This document shows, piece by piece, positions 26,225-38,295 of a stretch of 64,000 nucleotides of DNA. The stretch spans positions 34,149,348 to 34,213,347 of the forward strand of contig OZ021721.1 of assembly GCA_963978545.1 (NCBI GenBank). Reading direction: 5' to 3'. Below the pieces are notes generated by a model. That model searched no databases. It had not been told where the DNA came from and saw only the letters and a list, made by a program, of their open reading frames with translations. Position 1 is the stretch's first letter. Each line of letters begins with the position of its first letter. The DNA comes from Linyphia triangularis (lineage: Eukaryota; Arthropoda; Arachnida; Araneae; Linyphiidae). A program made the translations under genes and the position numbers.

Positions 26225-26600
26225 TAGCGTTTAACAGTCCAAATTTCACGTCCAAATCTTTTCTTTTAGTCAACGGCATTTTAATGTCCTGTTGGATAGG
26301 TTGGTTATGCTTCTCAGGTTGTGTGCACATATCTGGTTCCCCTTGGCTTTTAGGTACCATCCTAGATATCTTCACAGCTCGATCACGGAAAGGTTCAAAA
26401 TTTTGGTTGATCTCAAGAGATTACAATGGGTGTATAGGTCGTAAAAATTCTCCACTCTGCGTTTTAACCCTAACCAGACGAATGACACCATCTTTGCCAG
26501 GAAAAACTTCTATAACTTTTCCCAAGGGCCAGGATATCCATTTATAGTTCGGACTATGTACAAGTACTATCTCAAATTATTATTCCTTTGCCAAGCTCTA
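26225..26600 (-). pseudogene. BEL/Pao integrase C-terminal tail (DUF5641-like)
   Basis: In minus sense the frame near 26565-26440 reads WPLGKVIEVFPGKDGVIRLV, then KTQSGEFLRPIHPL. This is the pattern I remember for the C-terminal domain of BEL/Pao polyproteins (GKV.EV.PGKDG..R.V...G...RP). A stop follows the RPIHPL block, and a degenerate tail continues toward the 3' LTR. Upstream of this block the sequence jumps to gag, so it is a deletion remnant and not a working integrase. Confidence 0.7.
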
Positions 26601-26998
26601 AGGACTTCCTCTGACAAACAAGACTCGACAAAAGGAAATAGCATAGCCGCATACTTTCCAACGATCTCAATTGCGTTTCAATCCGATCGTACAAAGTAGG
26701 AAGCTTCAATTTAGATCCTTAGAATTCATGGAGAATGTCAGCTTTAAAAGTTCTCGAACGTAAAATTCAACAAGCAAATCGTCCCTACCAAAACGCGACT
26801 TTAAAGCATCGACCGCCCTTCGGTAGTTGTCACAAGAAGGCGGGAAACTCTCCACTATATTCCGAGCTCTAGTATTCGGCAGAGTAGATTGAACTAAGTA
26901 CTGAAACTTATCAGCTTCATCAATGTCAGGATCACTATCAATTTTGCTGAACTGTCCCCAAAAAGCCAGTCAATCTTGAATTTCACCTCCAAACTTTT
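26600..26998 (-). pseudogene. Decayed gag continuation (DUF1759-like)
   Basis: The minus strand downstream of the 122-codon gag frame reads LPFLELKKFGGEIQD, a TGA stop where a tryptophan codon is likely, then LAFWGQFSKIDSDPD, ADKFQYLVQSTLPNTRA and RRAVDALKSRFGRDDLLVEF. This matches the GF.GD...W..F...F.....D........KF.YL order of retroelement gag proteins of this type. Further stops and a frameshift precede the join to integrase sequence near 26600. Confidence 0.7.
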
Positions 26999-27367
26999 TT
27001 AATTCCAAAAACGGCAACTTGAATTTTCTTTTTGAATTACTTCTTCCGAAATGTTATCAAGAATGTTTTCATCAATAGTTCCGGATTTGGTCTTAAAAAG
27101 TAACTTCCTCATCATAAATTTACTTGCATATTCATCAGCTACTTGTACTTGGTCTACCAAATCTTGTTCTTTTATATAAGTAACATTTAAAAGCAAATTT
27201 AGTATTTCTTCATTTAACGCTGATAATTTATTACATTTTTCTTCTAGTAATTCCAAATTTTGCAATACATTAAAATCGTCAGTTATTTTGGCTTCATTCT
27301 TCAACACATTATACAAACGAGTAAAAGTTGCACGAATTACAGTTCGCTTCCTTTTTAAAGAATCCAT
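26999..27367 (-). CDS. BEL/Pao gag N-terminal fragment
   Basis: This is a 122-codon frame starting MDSLKRKRTVIRATFTRLYN. The N-terminus is basic, followed by a helical leucine-rich stretch (residues ~35-66, coiled-coil-like) and acidic residues. Its position just inside the 5' LTR and the gag-like sequence continuing in another frame identify it. It is a fragment: a stop at about residue 123 cuts it before the remaining gag sequence. Confidence 0.65.
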   Translation of the reverse strand: MDSLKRKRTVIRATFTRLYNVLKNEAKITDDFNVLQNLELLEEKCNKLSALNEEILNLLLNVTYIKEQDLVDQVQVADEYASKFMMRKLLFKTKSGTIDENILDNISEEVIQKENSSCRFWN

Positions 27368-27474
27368 AATTAACCAAATTTATACTTTAAAAGGTAATCC
27401 AAATTCTATTTTCACTTGCCTGTTCCAATTCCAGATATCATCTTAACATCACAAACGAATTCTGTCGCGGACGC

Positions 27475-27929
27475 CACTACTTTACGTACATCAGCACTAA
27501 GCAATATAAAAGTTGAACCTCGATTACCAAATGCCGGCTGTACTAAATTCTTTTAACCCGTTTAAGAAGAAGTCGTATGCAAACAGGTTGGTTAGTTGTT
27601 TTCAGATTATCTGGCGCCGTCAGCAATACGAGGGCTATAATGCGCCGAAACATTCGTCATTAGACAAGCAAACATACATTTACAAACACCCATGCCTAAC
27701 ACGGGACTCGAACCCGCAACCTCGCGGTCTAGAAGCTAGAACGCTAACCGCTATACCGTTTGGTCGGCCATACGCAAACAGGAACAGGCGCTTTATTTTA
27801 AAATTCACTCAATTGATAAAAACCAACAAGGCAATGACAAATTCAAAAGTAAACTAAACTTAAATATAGAACACGTAACATTAAACATGAACAGAAACGA
27901 GTTGAGTTGTACGAGTCTTATTGTACGCA
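27475..27929 (-). repeat. 5' LTR of the BEL/Pao element, split by a SINE
   Basis: After removal of the SINE and one target-site copy, its length is about 260 bp, matching the other LTR. Its inner edge abuts the primer-binding-site-like TGGCGTCCGCGACAG. Confidence 0.75.
27588..27770 (-). mobile_element. tRNA-derived SINE, family A, copy 2 (inside LTR)
   Basis: It has the same architecture as the copy at 9984: tRNA head with A and B boxes, then a body ending ACAACTAACCAACC in element sense. The flanking 12-bp duplication is TATGCAAACAGG (27576-27587) and TACGCAAACAGG (27771-27782), one mismatch. The sibling LTR at 26.0 kb lacks the insert. Confidence 0.9.
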
Positions 27930-28104
27930 ATAACATCAAACTTAAAAAATCTCAATTGTTTGACGTTTTAATTGCAATGTGCAAGACATCTAAGTCCATT
28001 TACCAAAAATAGAGAAATAATAAAAGTTTAAAAAATTGGACTATTTGAAAAATACAGTGCTCCACCGAAATAAGCTGTTTGTTTGCTGCCGTACTTTCCG
28101 GAAG

Positions 28105-28567
28105 TAATGAAATTATACTGACGTTACTCAGAAGCTCGTAGCTCCGATTCTATAGAACGGATCCGAATGAAACTTCAAATAATGTTATATAGATCATGCG
28201 GCCGAGGTTTCCGTCAGAAAAAAAAAATAGTTCCACATTTTGTCAACAGGTGGTGCTGTAACGATGTAAAAAGAAAAACCAAAGAATAGCTGATTATTTT
28301 ATTTATTTACATACCTGTATGCTCTATGTGCATACCTTGTCGATCAACAATGTGCTGAAAGCTGCATTAACTGCATGAACTACACTTTTGCATATGGTTT
28401 TGCCAATACAGCGCCATCTATTGGCAACATTTCAAACTAATTTTTTTCCTATGGAAACCTCGACCGCATGATCTACATAAGAAACGTTTCAAGTTTCATT
28501 CTGATCCGTTCTGTAGAACTGGAGCTACAAGCCTCTGAGTACCGTCAGTTTAATTTTAACCACCCTG
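28105..28567. mobile_element. Foldback element with ~110-bp inverted arms
   Basis: The left arm (ACTCAGAAGCTCGTAGCTCC...) and inverted right arm (ACTCAGAGGCTTGTAGCTCC...) align for about 110 bp, through a GATCATGCGG.CGAGGTTTCC block. The right end is AACCACCCTG followed by TA, a terminus shared with the foldbacks at 53.7 and 61 kb. The left terminus is eroded. There is no coding sequence. Confidence 0.7.
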
Positions 28568-30539
28568 TATGTATGAAAAGCAATTCAAGCGCAAGAATTT
28601 AAATGTCCTGTGTTCAAGTACGAAACACTCCGTATATGAATCCTCGTTTGAGTGATCAATCAATTTACATAAACTTGGTATTTTCCATTCCAATACTTAT
28701 TTAATTAATTCTGGCCATTTGGGCTTCTTATATTGATTTTGCAATTCTTACAAATTTTCAGGAACAAATTTTTGATAATTTATTGATGAACTAAAATATT
28801 TAACGATGAAAAATGTTTTAAAGACAACATTTCTTGTTTGATAAAAAGTAGAATTTCATTAGAAAAATGAAACTATTATGTTTAACTTTAAAAATTCATA
28901 GAGAGAAAAGTTACGCATTAACTAATCACGCTTACCCTTTCCTGTTTATCCTTTCCTGTGTTTTCTGTAATCCAATTAAACTTTTAAAAGATAAAGCAGA
29001 ATCTGGTCGATTTCAAACTCTTAAAAAGAGTTTTATTTAGATTTTTTATTTTTATTTTTTTCAAATCACAGTTGTTTTGAAAAATATTGCGTTATTTCCA
29101 ATCATATGTTAAAATTGTTCAAATATACAGAAAATTCTTATGCAAAAAGATTCGAAATTATTTGCGAAATTTTTTTAAGCTTTCTTATTTTTTGTAATAA
29201 TTTTATAACAGGAAAAACACTTAAAAGTAAATGAAAAGGCCTTATACTGAATATTAAAATGTAAATATTCTAGTATGGTGAATCATTTCATTGGATATAA
29301 TAATCAATATAATGCCGATTATAAATTTGATTTTATTGAACCAATTTTCAATTTCAATCTAAAGAAAAATTCTTTTTTGTCAGTCAATAAACAAATATAG
29401 TAAAAGAAATTACAAAATCTTTCTTTATATGAAAAATAACGTTATTGTTTTTTAAATTTTGAGCTCTCTATTTTGATTAATTTTCTTAAAGAAAAAGCAC
29501 AAGTAATTATTTAAACAAAAAAAAGATAAAATTCATTTTAAAAGAAGTAGAAAAGCAATTCTTACCGGCAACAAAAGTTCATTGTAGAAACCAGGGTTTT
29601 GATAACTTGTATGTAAATAAAACGGAGTGGTAAATATTTAGATGTGTTAAACACAGCTGCGAATCAGTTCCACTTCCATCTAGTCCCATGTGTGTTCTTT
29701 ACCCATTGCTCAATCAATTGTCAACTGTCTTTTAGTTTCCCGCCACAGCGCCATGAAATTTTTTTATGACTTTCTCCTTTATTATTTGGACCTTTATCGC
29801 TCTTCATCTCGCCACGCAACAAAAAATCAATCGCCAAGGGATCGCCAAATTAGTCGATTTCAGAACATAAAAAGTAACATAGCACGGTCAATTTTGTTTA
29901 GCATGAGGTTTATCTTAAGGAATTAGCGTTAATTTACTTTGCGGCAAATTGTTAAACGAACACAAACATTTAAGCAACGAATAAAGTTAAACTAAGCTGT
30001 AATTGGTATATTACTTTCAGTAATGTGTGTGGAGCAAAGGCGGATCGAGAGTTTTATTACGGAGGGGCGAGAGGCCCATCCCGAAAAATTTTTAGTTTTG
30101 GGTTGTTGAATAATTTAGGTATATTTTGTCGTTCTTAAGTTATGAGACAACTTGATTATACAGAATATGTTACAGAGAGATAAAAAGTCTCAATCACATA
30201 AAGGTGACGCTATGATTGGCTATGTGCGACTTTACGACGATTCTTTCAAAACTCATACCAAACATCATATTCTCTTTGAAGTGCACTTATGAACAGATTT
30301 CTACTTCCATGATCATCAAGAATTAAACTAAATTTGTCTAATATATTTTACAGAAAAATTTTCTATCTTGTTTTGTACTCGGCTTTTTTGTCTTCTTTTT
30401 TTGGGATGAGAACATTTATAATACAAATGTTCAGTACTAATTCGTAAAATCTTGATTGACTTCATCCAAAGCCTGAGAGAAGTGTCTGTGTTTAAAGGTG
30501 AGAAATAAAAACAATATAGTACATTGGTTTTATTTTTAA
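28568..30539. other. AT-rich non-coding sequence
   Basis: It contains one of a pair of short repeats (CTGTAATTGGTATATTA) at about 29997; the partner is at about 32530. No supported gene was found. Confidence 0.4.
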
Positions 30540-31872
30540 CTAGAAGTGTGGCCCCGCTCTGCTGGGCACCCGTTGAAAGACATAGAAGTTTACATTTAAG
30601 AAAAAGTGGAACCGATGTAGGGCCATTTGGTGATTTTTTTTATATTTTTTTTCATTTAACGATCAGAAAAATCGCAAAAATCAAAAACACGCAACTAAAA
30701 AAAATTAAAACATAAATAATAATAAAATTAAGTTAAAATATAAATATTAAGGGTTCTCTTAATATTTATCAAGAAACTCTTAATATTATTATCTTGCGTT
30801 TGGCGGTTACCAGTTGGCTCCAAAGTTTAAATGTTTACCAATTTAAATGGCTCGTAAATGTATCGCCATTTCTAAATATAGAAATAATAAATTATTTTAT
30901 AGTTGTTAGTTTTGATTATTTAGGTCTTCATTTTGGCGATTTTTATTTGGTACTCTGCTAACGGATTAATACCAACTAAAGCTAAAATATAAATAATAAT
31001 AAAAACTTAAAATAAAAAACGTTGCTAGAAACCGCATTTATCTATAAAAAAGCACCAAATAAAATCGCTCCAAAGAAATTTTATACTACATCTGAACCAA
31101 AAAGTTTTGAAAGAAAAAAGAAGTCACATGAGCAGTCCCTTATCAACTTCAGTCACGACCAAAATTAACAGCAAAGAAATAAAATCGCAAACGAAATACA
31201 GCGCTTCTGGTGTAAATTGTAAAATAGTCTGGTGTAAATAGTAAAACACGTATAAAACAAAAAATGTATTGAACTCTATCTTAAATAATCTGAAACTTGG
31301 ATACATAGTACAAAAACACTATACTAAAAATAAAAACAATCAAAAGAAGGATTTTTGATATTCTAGATAAAGGAAACGAATAAATATTTACTTGGAAATA
31401 AAAAGTAATATTAGCAAATGTCGAAATGATTTGAAAGTTTTCGGTGGATTTCGATAATCTTAGCCGATACGTTTACATTCGAAATATAATAGTACGTATA
31501 ATTACGTTTTTAAATAGAGCATGTGCAGAACGTCGTTTGACAGTAAATATATGGAAAATTATAATCATATTCGAACCGCTTATAGGACAGATGATTGTAA
31601 TACATAAAAATAATCAGAAAAATTAGGGGGACACATCAAAATAACTTTTGTTTTTATTCTAATGTAATAAAAAAATATCGTTGCCATTCCAAGAATTGTT
31701 TTTTCATGTCATTAAATTCTAATGAAAGCAACTTTTAATCGAATTTAAAAGTTGTTCTCTACAATTTACATGCACTAAAACTTCTATGTAACAAATTTCT
31801 CACCTCTAAGTGCAAAACTGTGGATTTGTATAAGGTTCAGACGTACAGACAACTCAGTTTTATATATATAGA
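30540..31872 (-). mobile_element. Probable non-autonomous Helitron
   Basis: On the minus strand the element begins TCTATATATATAAAACTGAG after a host A (A^TC) at 31872. It ends with CTAG at 30543-30540 before a host T. A G/C-rich hairpin-capable stretch (GTGCCC...GGGGCCAC) lies about 8 nt inside the 3' end. A^TC start, CTAG^T end, 3' hairpin and lack of terminal inverted repeats or target duplication are the Helitron hallmarks. The 1333-bp interior has no Rep/helicase frame, so it would be non-autonomous. Both termini are short motifs, so a family match would be needed for certainty. Confidence 0.6.
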
Positions 31873-32096
31873 TTGAAATCTTTCCCATGTTCATTTGCTT
31901 ATTATGTATATTAATAAACTAAATAAATAAATATGTACTAGTTTTCAAAGCTAGTATTAGACTTTTGTTTATTAGTCATGACAGAAACACATAAAATATT
32001 CTTCGTCATCTTTATTTTTTCCTATTTAACCATGAACATTCCGCCCCTCGCTGGATAAGCCAATGGTGTGGAGAGAATAATTTAAATTATGATTTA

Positions 32097-32182
<86 letters not shown>

Positions 32183-32888
32183 ATTGGTAGAATATTTGAC
32201 TACGCATTGAATTTTTCAGTTACAGAAAATAAAAATATCATTGTTGATTGAGTATGCAAAACAATCACTGCCATTCTCTTATAGAAATTTTAACTTTTTA
32301 ATACAATTTGAATACAATTTATTTATCCGCCAACAAGTGTTAGTACTAAGACCAATTAGTTTTGTCCGACCAATTTAATTTAAAAGTTCGACTGAAATGT
32401 AATTCATTACTGAAACTCAACTTCATTTCCTTGGAAACTCAAGAAACTGCCAAAGTAGAATTTTTTAAGTATTCTGCCATGAACCGTTACATCGTCCATT
32501 CTTCCTTCATATCACGCTTACCATCTAGGCTGTAATTGGTATATTATTTTCAGGAGTGGTGGGAAACAGAGCCTTTGATGTGACATTAGATTTTTTTTTC
32601 TTACATAAGAAGTGACAGTTAAGTTGTATTTTCTGACACAAAGCGTAAAAATGTTACATACCTTCAACTATACATAGTAAACGGCCTTGTTATTTGCAGA
32701 AAATGACGATTTAAAAATAGGGAAAATGAAGTTAAATAATTGCATATAATATTTTTACAGCAATGAATGTATTAACATAATTTACATCGAAATTTACTTA
32801 AATGTGATTATAATTTTTTTCGAAAGCACGAAATCACTGTTACTTATATCTTGAAAAAGTCTACCGGGTTAAGTAAACTCTCTTACAA
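31873..32888. other. Non-coding sequence containing a (TA)n microsatellite
   Basis: Apart from the (TA)n tract and the CTGTAATTGGTATATTA repeat at about 32530, nothing was recognised. Confidence 0.4.
32099..32178. repeat. (TA)n microsatellite, ~78 bp
   Basis: An uninterrupted dinucleotide array. Confidence 0.98.
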
Positions 32889-33016
32889 TTTAAAAGGACA
32901 GCACTTACTGATTTAAAAGGACAGCACTTACTGATTTAAAAGGACAGCACTTACTGATTTAAAAGGACAGCACTTACTGATTTAAAAGGACAGCACTTAC
33001 TGATTTAAAAGGACAG
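32889..33016 (+). repeat. 23-bp tandem array, ~5.6 copies
   Basis: The unit TTTAAAAGGACAGCACTTAC plus TGA repeats without visible mismatch over 128 bp; the last copy is partial. Perfect identity implies recent expansion. Confidence 0.97.
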
Positions 33017-34079
33017 AATTTGACTGTCATAGCTAATCTGTAACTGTACTAATTTAACGAGTAATATCAGTAGCATTCTGTGATTAGTCCCGACTGTTTT
33101 TAAATTCAATTTTTTATATTTTTTAATGTTTTCGGAGTTATAGCGAGAGTAAGTAATCTTGAATCTGTTGGTGCTAAAACTAACCTTTATAAAAATGATT
33201 TTTACGAATGATACATTTGCTGAAAAATTATCCCTTGAGTAATGCATTTTAGACTTATGATGAAGCTCTTTGACCGGGGTTTCCTAATAAAATGTATTAA
33301 GTTGTTTTCACATTTCTGATAAAAAAAAATTCACTACCAGTATTTTCGTAATCTGTGTTCATTTAATTACTGTGTAAAGACGATACTCTGATTTTACTGT
33401 TTTTTCAATATCAGTATACGTACCATCGATTGTAAATTCCAAAGAAAATAGTCTAGTTAAGTTTGATAAATTTGTCATATAACTGTAGTCCTTGAAACGT
33501 TCTCGGCTAAAATTAAAAAAAAAAAATAGGTAATTTGTAATTACGCCTACAATACCATAACTTCAGACAGTTCTAAATATGAGAAAATTTAATTAATACC
33601 GTTATGTAGTTATATTTTTAAAATTTTGGAAATATTACACAAATAAAAATAACTTCAAATAAAACTGCAGATTCTTTTTATTGATGTGTATTGGATAAAT
33701 TATACAATTTTCATATTAGCTCATTTAGAATTGAAAGATGCCAAACATAAATTACAGACTAAAAATTCAAAAGTATTTTCTATGGTGTTTAAAAAAAAAT
33801 TACTTTTTTTATTTCCAGGCACATTTATTCTTATATAATGTACGTAGTTTATAAATAAGAAATAATACCTTTTTTTTAAAGTCGAATAGGAATTTATAAG
33901 GTGATTGGATATGAAGCTAAAATAATGTGTTGCCCAGTTTAAAAACTTTACATACCAAGTATTACCTATTTACATAGGGTGAGTTGTAAAATAGAGTACA
34001 ATAAAAATACTTAATAATATTTACATTGTTTACAAATGTATGAGAATGTTAAATTAAATATATCGAGTAATCTCGGTTG
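33017..34079. other. AT-rich non-coding sequence
   Basis: Nothing was recognised apart from short A/T runs. Confidence 0.4.
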
Positions 34080-34083
34080 TTAA

Positions 34084-34607
34084 CCCTTAAATGCATATGT
34101 TGCTAATTGTCTACATTCCTTAAAACCTCATATCTCTTTATATAGCAACTTTTGCATAGTGATTATTAGTATTATTATTATTATTATTTTTCAATTTTAA
34201 TTTTATCAAAACTATTTTATCGTTTCCGAACTCTACTAGAATCTTTGACAGTTTATTTCATTATCTGTAATAATTTTTATTATTAGGAGTGCTGTTGGCT
34301 GAGTACAATTTCATTTCGGCGGGTGTTACAAATTAAGATTATTTAGTTAAAAAGTAATAAAAACATACAGGAAAAATTGTTTTCGGAAAGAAATAATCTA
34401 AGAGTAACGAATAACATTTATATATTTGCATATACTGATAAATTTATACAAAAAAAAATTAGCTTTTTTTGTAATGTAAAAATGCATCAATATGCAAAAT
34501 TCTTTAATGTTTTTTTTTTTTCTCTCTCTCATTAGCTACACCCATTCCCTGGTTTATTTTAAATTTAAATATTAAAAATAAAAATGCATGCATTTAATAT
34601 TTAAGGG
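34084..34607. mobile_element. piggyBac-like MITE
   Basis: The element starts CCCTTAAATGCATATG and ends CATTTAATATTTAAGGG, and both ends are flanked by TTAA (34080-34083 and 34608-34611). TTAA duplication plus a CCC-starting terminal repeat is typical of piggyBac-type transposons. The 524-bp interior is AT-rich and non-coding, including an (ATT)n stretch and a T run. Confidence 0.65.
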
Positions 34608-34611
34608 TTAA

Positions 34612-37102
34612 ACACGTTAATAATAAAAAAAAAATCACATGTCCCAAGTATATCGAGCCATCAGAGATTGATTATAAATTAAACACAAATGGATCGCGTA
34701 AACAATTATTTAGATTGTGCGCACTCTTTTAATAGTTCTACTAAAGTGCCTTTTGTTGCCTGTTTCTATCAAATCGGTTTTATGATAAGCTATTGTGTTT
34801 TTCGTTGCTTTTAAGATAGCTGCTGCACTTATCTTTTTTTAAGCAATTACAATTAGTTGAAATATTGAAGACAAAGTATTTACTTTTTGTTTAATGAAGT
34901 TAAAATGGAATGAGTGAAAATCTAGCCTGTAATTGGGTAAATTAAGTGCATATGGTAAATCATTGGGGGTTCTTGCGATACTTTTTCTCAATAAAAAAAA
35001 AGCAACCAATTACCTCTGGTTCATGAATACATAAGTTTTCTTGAAAAGCTTCAAAGTTTACTACTATAGGTAATTGAAATTTCATTCACTAAATTATACC
35101 TGGTGTTTCTTCACAAACAATAAAAAAAAGTCATTCTTGTTTGCTTCCCCCCCCCCCCTTTTTTTTTTTTTGTTGTTATTTTTTAAAGAGAAACATTCTT
35201 TTACGATCAGCATGAATTAACCATTATCCAGTTGAGATATCTGAGTGATTACCTTTGTTTAAGTGAAGTATTCAAAGTGTCTTGGTGGATACTTATTTGG
35301 ATTATGAGAATATTGCTTACTTTGTTGCAAGACTACTTTCAATAAATTATTCTAAGTAATAAAACCTTTCCATTTTGTTCATTTAACAACCCCCTTTTAT
35401 TCAAATGAGAGAACGTGAATAAACTTCTCTCTTACGTTCAGTTTAGGCTCTACAATACTGTTTTTTAGACTTCCCTATACAAGGTGTTCTAAAAATGTTG
35501 TTGAGGTTTTTATTTATTTTTTAACAATCAAAGATAGAACATTCGTGTAAATTACAAAAATATTCCAGACATAGTTAGAAATCATAAAAAGAGAGTGTTA
35601 TTTTCATGAAAAGCACATTTTAAAAATTGAGATTGATATTTTAAATTTTGACATTTTTGATATTTTAAAACCTGACCTAAATTTTGACTAAATTTGATAT
35701 TTTAAAACCTGAGATCAAATCAAATTGGTGCAGTAAATTACTTTATATCTTTAAAATTGACCAAATTATCACAAGTTTAAATTTGAGTAGAACATGTCTT
35801 TATTTATTAAAGTAAATCATATGTTGCTGATGGTCTTATAATTTGCTGATTCAATGTATTCTTTAATTAAGATTTTCTGTTAAGGAATAAAACACTTCCA
35901 TTCATACCTTAAGTGCTTTCCTGGATGAAAATAATACATTATCTTTAGAAATACGTTTGATGGACTCTATTTTATCTCGTCACACAGCTCTTCAGATATG
36001 GCGTAAGTCACATACATTTTTTAATGCGTTCTATTTTAAATATAGAATGTTAATTTTCTTTCATTGATATACTTTGGCCTCTAGAATGACCTTTTAGTTA
36101 ACCTTTTCCCAAGGACTTGCATAAAAATTATGTTTTCTCTTAAAATAGACTAAGACTATCTTTTTATTGATTCCGTACCATATTTTTAGCATTTTTGTAT
36201 TTGACATTTATTACCTATCTATAATACTTAGAGAAATAAACCCATAAGAGTCTTTTTGAAAACTCTGTACATTCCTATGCCTCTTACCCGATTAGTACCA
36301 AATTTTTCCCGATTAGGACTTTGCCCAATTTTGTACAATACCAACCAATGTACAACTCGGGTAATTTATATTTATCTACCACTTACTTCAAACTAATGAA
36401 AATTCTAAGTTCTCATTAGTTTGTTAAGTAGTCAATTATAGTTCGCTCTGTCTTGATTCTATGGGCTTTGTTTTATGTAAATTAATAATGAGGACAAAAT
36501 TGAAATTAAACAAGAGAAGGATTTTAGTAGGATTAGCTTTATAGAGTTACAGAAGTACGTAATTAGGTCTCATCTATCGTGCTAATTATAAGTTCTCATA
36601 CTTATCTAATCAGTACTATATATTTCTTAAAGTTAAATAAGGTATCGGAATATTACTCTCCATTCGTTTTCTTGCTCGAATATCAGCAAATGGTCGCCTA
36701 ATTATCAGCTGTTTTGTTTCCATTAATAACAACATGGCGCTAGCCTTTAATTATATTGCAAGTAGAATTATTAATGCCAAGTCGAATGAATGTTTTACCA
36801 TGAAAAAGAAGACTAAATTTTATTTCCAGTTCTGCTGAGAGTATAGATTTTATACCATATGTTTCCATTGTATTTAATCTATCTAATTAATAGTTACTGC
36901 CACAATAAATATATTTTTCTGTGTTAAACGGTAATATTTAGTATTAAATAGTAATTAGATAGATGAAAGAGATAAGTATAAAATACCCATGAACGAAACA
37001 TTAAATTTGTTTCTAAAATTTTAGGTTTCTGCTACTGGCTACATTTAATTAATTGTATTATATTAATTATATAGATCATATTATATCAGTTAAAAATTTA
37101 TA
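34612..37102. other. AT-rich non-coding sequence
   Basis: It contains a C12 run followed by T14 (35147-35172). Near 35630-35710 a GATATTTTAAA.TTTGAC motif is duplicated in tandem. TACAAGGTGTTCTAAAAA near 35480 resembles a lone transposon end. Confidence 0.4.
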
Positions 37103-37311
37103 CAGGGTGTCCACAAATTAGCTGGGCAACGGAGTTCAAATAGATCTGTATGACTCTTAATAACAAGGTATAGTTAAAAAAAAATTGCATATAGAATGAC
37201 ATGGTGAACATAAATTAATTTGGGGAAAAATAATGGTTTAAAAGGCCTAGTTATTAAAAGTTATTTAGATGTATATGAACTCCACTGCCCGACTAATTTG
37301 TGAACACCCTG
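37103..37311. mobile_element. Short-TIR MITE ending CAGGGTG
   Basis: The left end CAGGGTGTCCACAAATTAGC and inverted right end CAGGGTGTTCACAAATTAGT continue with further matches (GGGCA.[C/T]GGAGTTCA), arms about 37 bp. TA flanks the left; the right has CA. It is 209 bp and non-coding, and Tc1/mariner-like by its ends and TA flank. Confidence 0.7.
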
Positions 37312-38053
37312 CATTATAAAATGCATAATTAAAAATATAGTGTTTTACAAATGAAAAAAAAAAAATTCAAGTAATGAAATCTTAAAATATATTGAAAAAG
37401 CTCTATATTCTGTCTAAATATACTATTAGAACGTTATCAGATGTCTTAATATTTTTCCCCCCTTTTATTTCTCTTTCATTTCTGCTAGTTATTAATCTTT
37501 GTAAAGTGAAAGAACGTCGACTTTTTTTTTTATCACTTCTTAAGTATAAGTTTACTTACTAAAATCTGTTGGTGGTGAAGAGTTGAGAGCACTATATTTC
37601 TTTTATCTCTTTGCTTACTTAATACCCGAGATTCACAGTATAAGTTCACCAAGTTTTCAGTGTTTTGTGAATGTAATAGAAAGCTACCAATTTGTTACCA
37701 AAATCATCTCAGCTACTTAATACCTTCTAATATCAATAAAATAAAGTAACAAAGAAGACTAATTTATAAATATGGTCAAGAGATAGTAGGAACAAAATTT
37801 CAACGTTTAAACTTCATAAACATTCCAAGGGAAGTGAACAAAATATTTAAACTTTTTTTAAATGTACTACCAGAGAAAAACTAAACCCAAACTTATCATT
37901 TCTGAGCTATAAGAAATGATTATTTTAAAATCAGAAAAATTTGCAAAATAAATAAAAAGTTTTGAAGAATATTTATGCCAAATCTGATGCAGTAATGTTA
38001 AGTGGTATAGGTTTAACAAATAACTAAATCGTATTTTATATCTTTTCCATTTC
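37312..38053. repeat. Non-coding flank; its last part is a dispersed repeat
   Basis: From about 37977 the sequence AAATCTGATGCAGTAATGTT and the TTTTCCATTTCCC that follows match 57871-57950. The hAT element at 38062 is inserted in this repeat. Confidence 0.45.
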
Positions 38054-38083
38054 CCATAGTGCAGAGATTCTCAACCTGTGGGG

Positions 38084-38105
38084 CGCGCCCCCCTAGGGGG
38101 GCGCG
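38084..38105. repeat. 22-bp perfect palindrome near the hAT left end
   Basis: CGCG, six C, TA, six G, CGCG. It lies 22 bp inside the terminus, and a related G6-CGCG motif lies near 40420 at the other end. In hAT elements, subterminal motifs can be transposase-binding sites; that role here is an inference. Confidence 0.9.
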
Positions 38106-38295
38106 AAGACACTAAAGGGGAGGCGCGAGAATATCCAAGAAAAAATATTATTTAAAAAAATTGATTAACTGAATGAAAGGAAAGCACACATACACATAGA
38201 AAACAAAATACATTTTGACGTATTTAACAAATAAAGTCAAACAACTTACTAAATCAAAACTTACTTAATCAAAACATACTAAATTTAAAACAAAT

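Larger units (their letters stand above)
25912..27929 (-). mobile_element. Internally deleted BEL/Pao LTR retrotransposon
   Basis: Two LTRs of about 250 bp (25912-26160 and 27475-27929, the latter enlarged by a SINE) bracket only about 1.3 kb, whereas BEL/Pao interiors are usually 5-6 kb. On the minus strand the order is 5' LTR, primer-binding-site-like TGGCGTCCGCGACAG just inside it, gag N-terminus (27367-26999), a decayed DUF1759-like gag part, an abrupt join, an integrase C-terminal tail, a purine-rich AAAGGTGGGAGTGT tract and the 3' LTR. Protease, reverse transcriptase, RNase H and most of integrase are missing. The LTRs differ at scattered sites, so the copy is not recent. The 5-bp target duplication could not be fixed. 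Confidence 0.8.
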
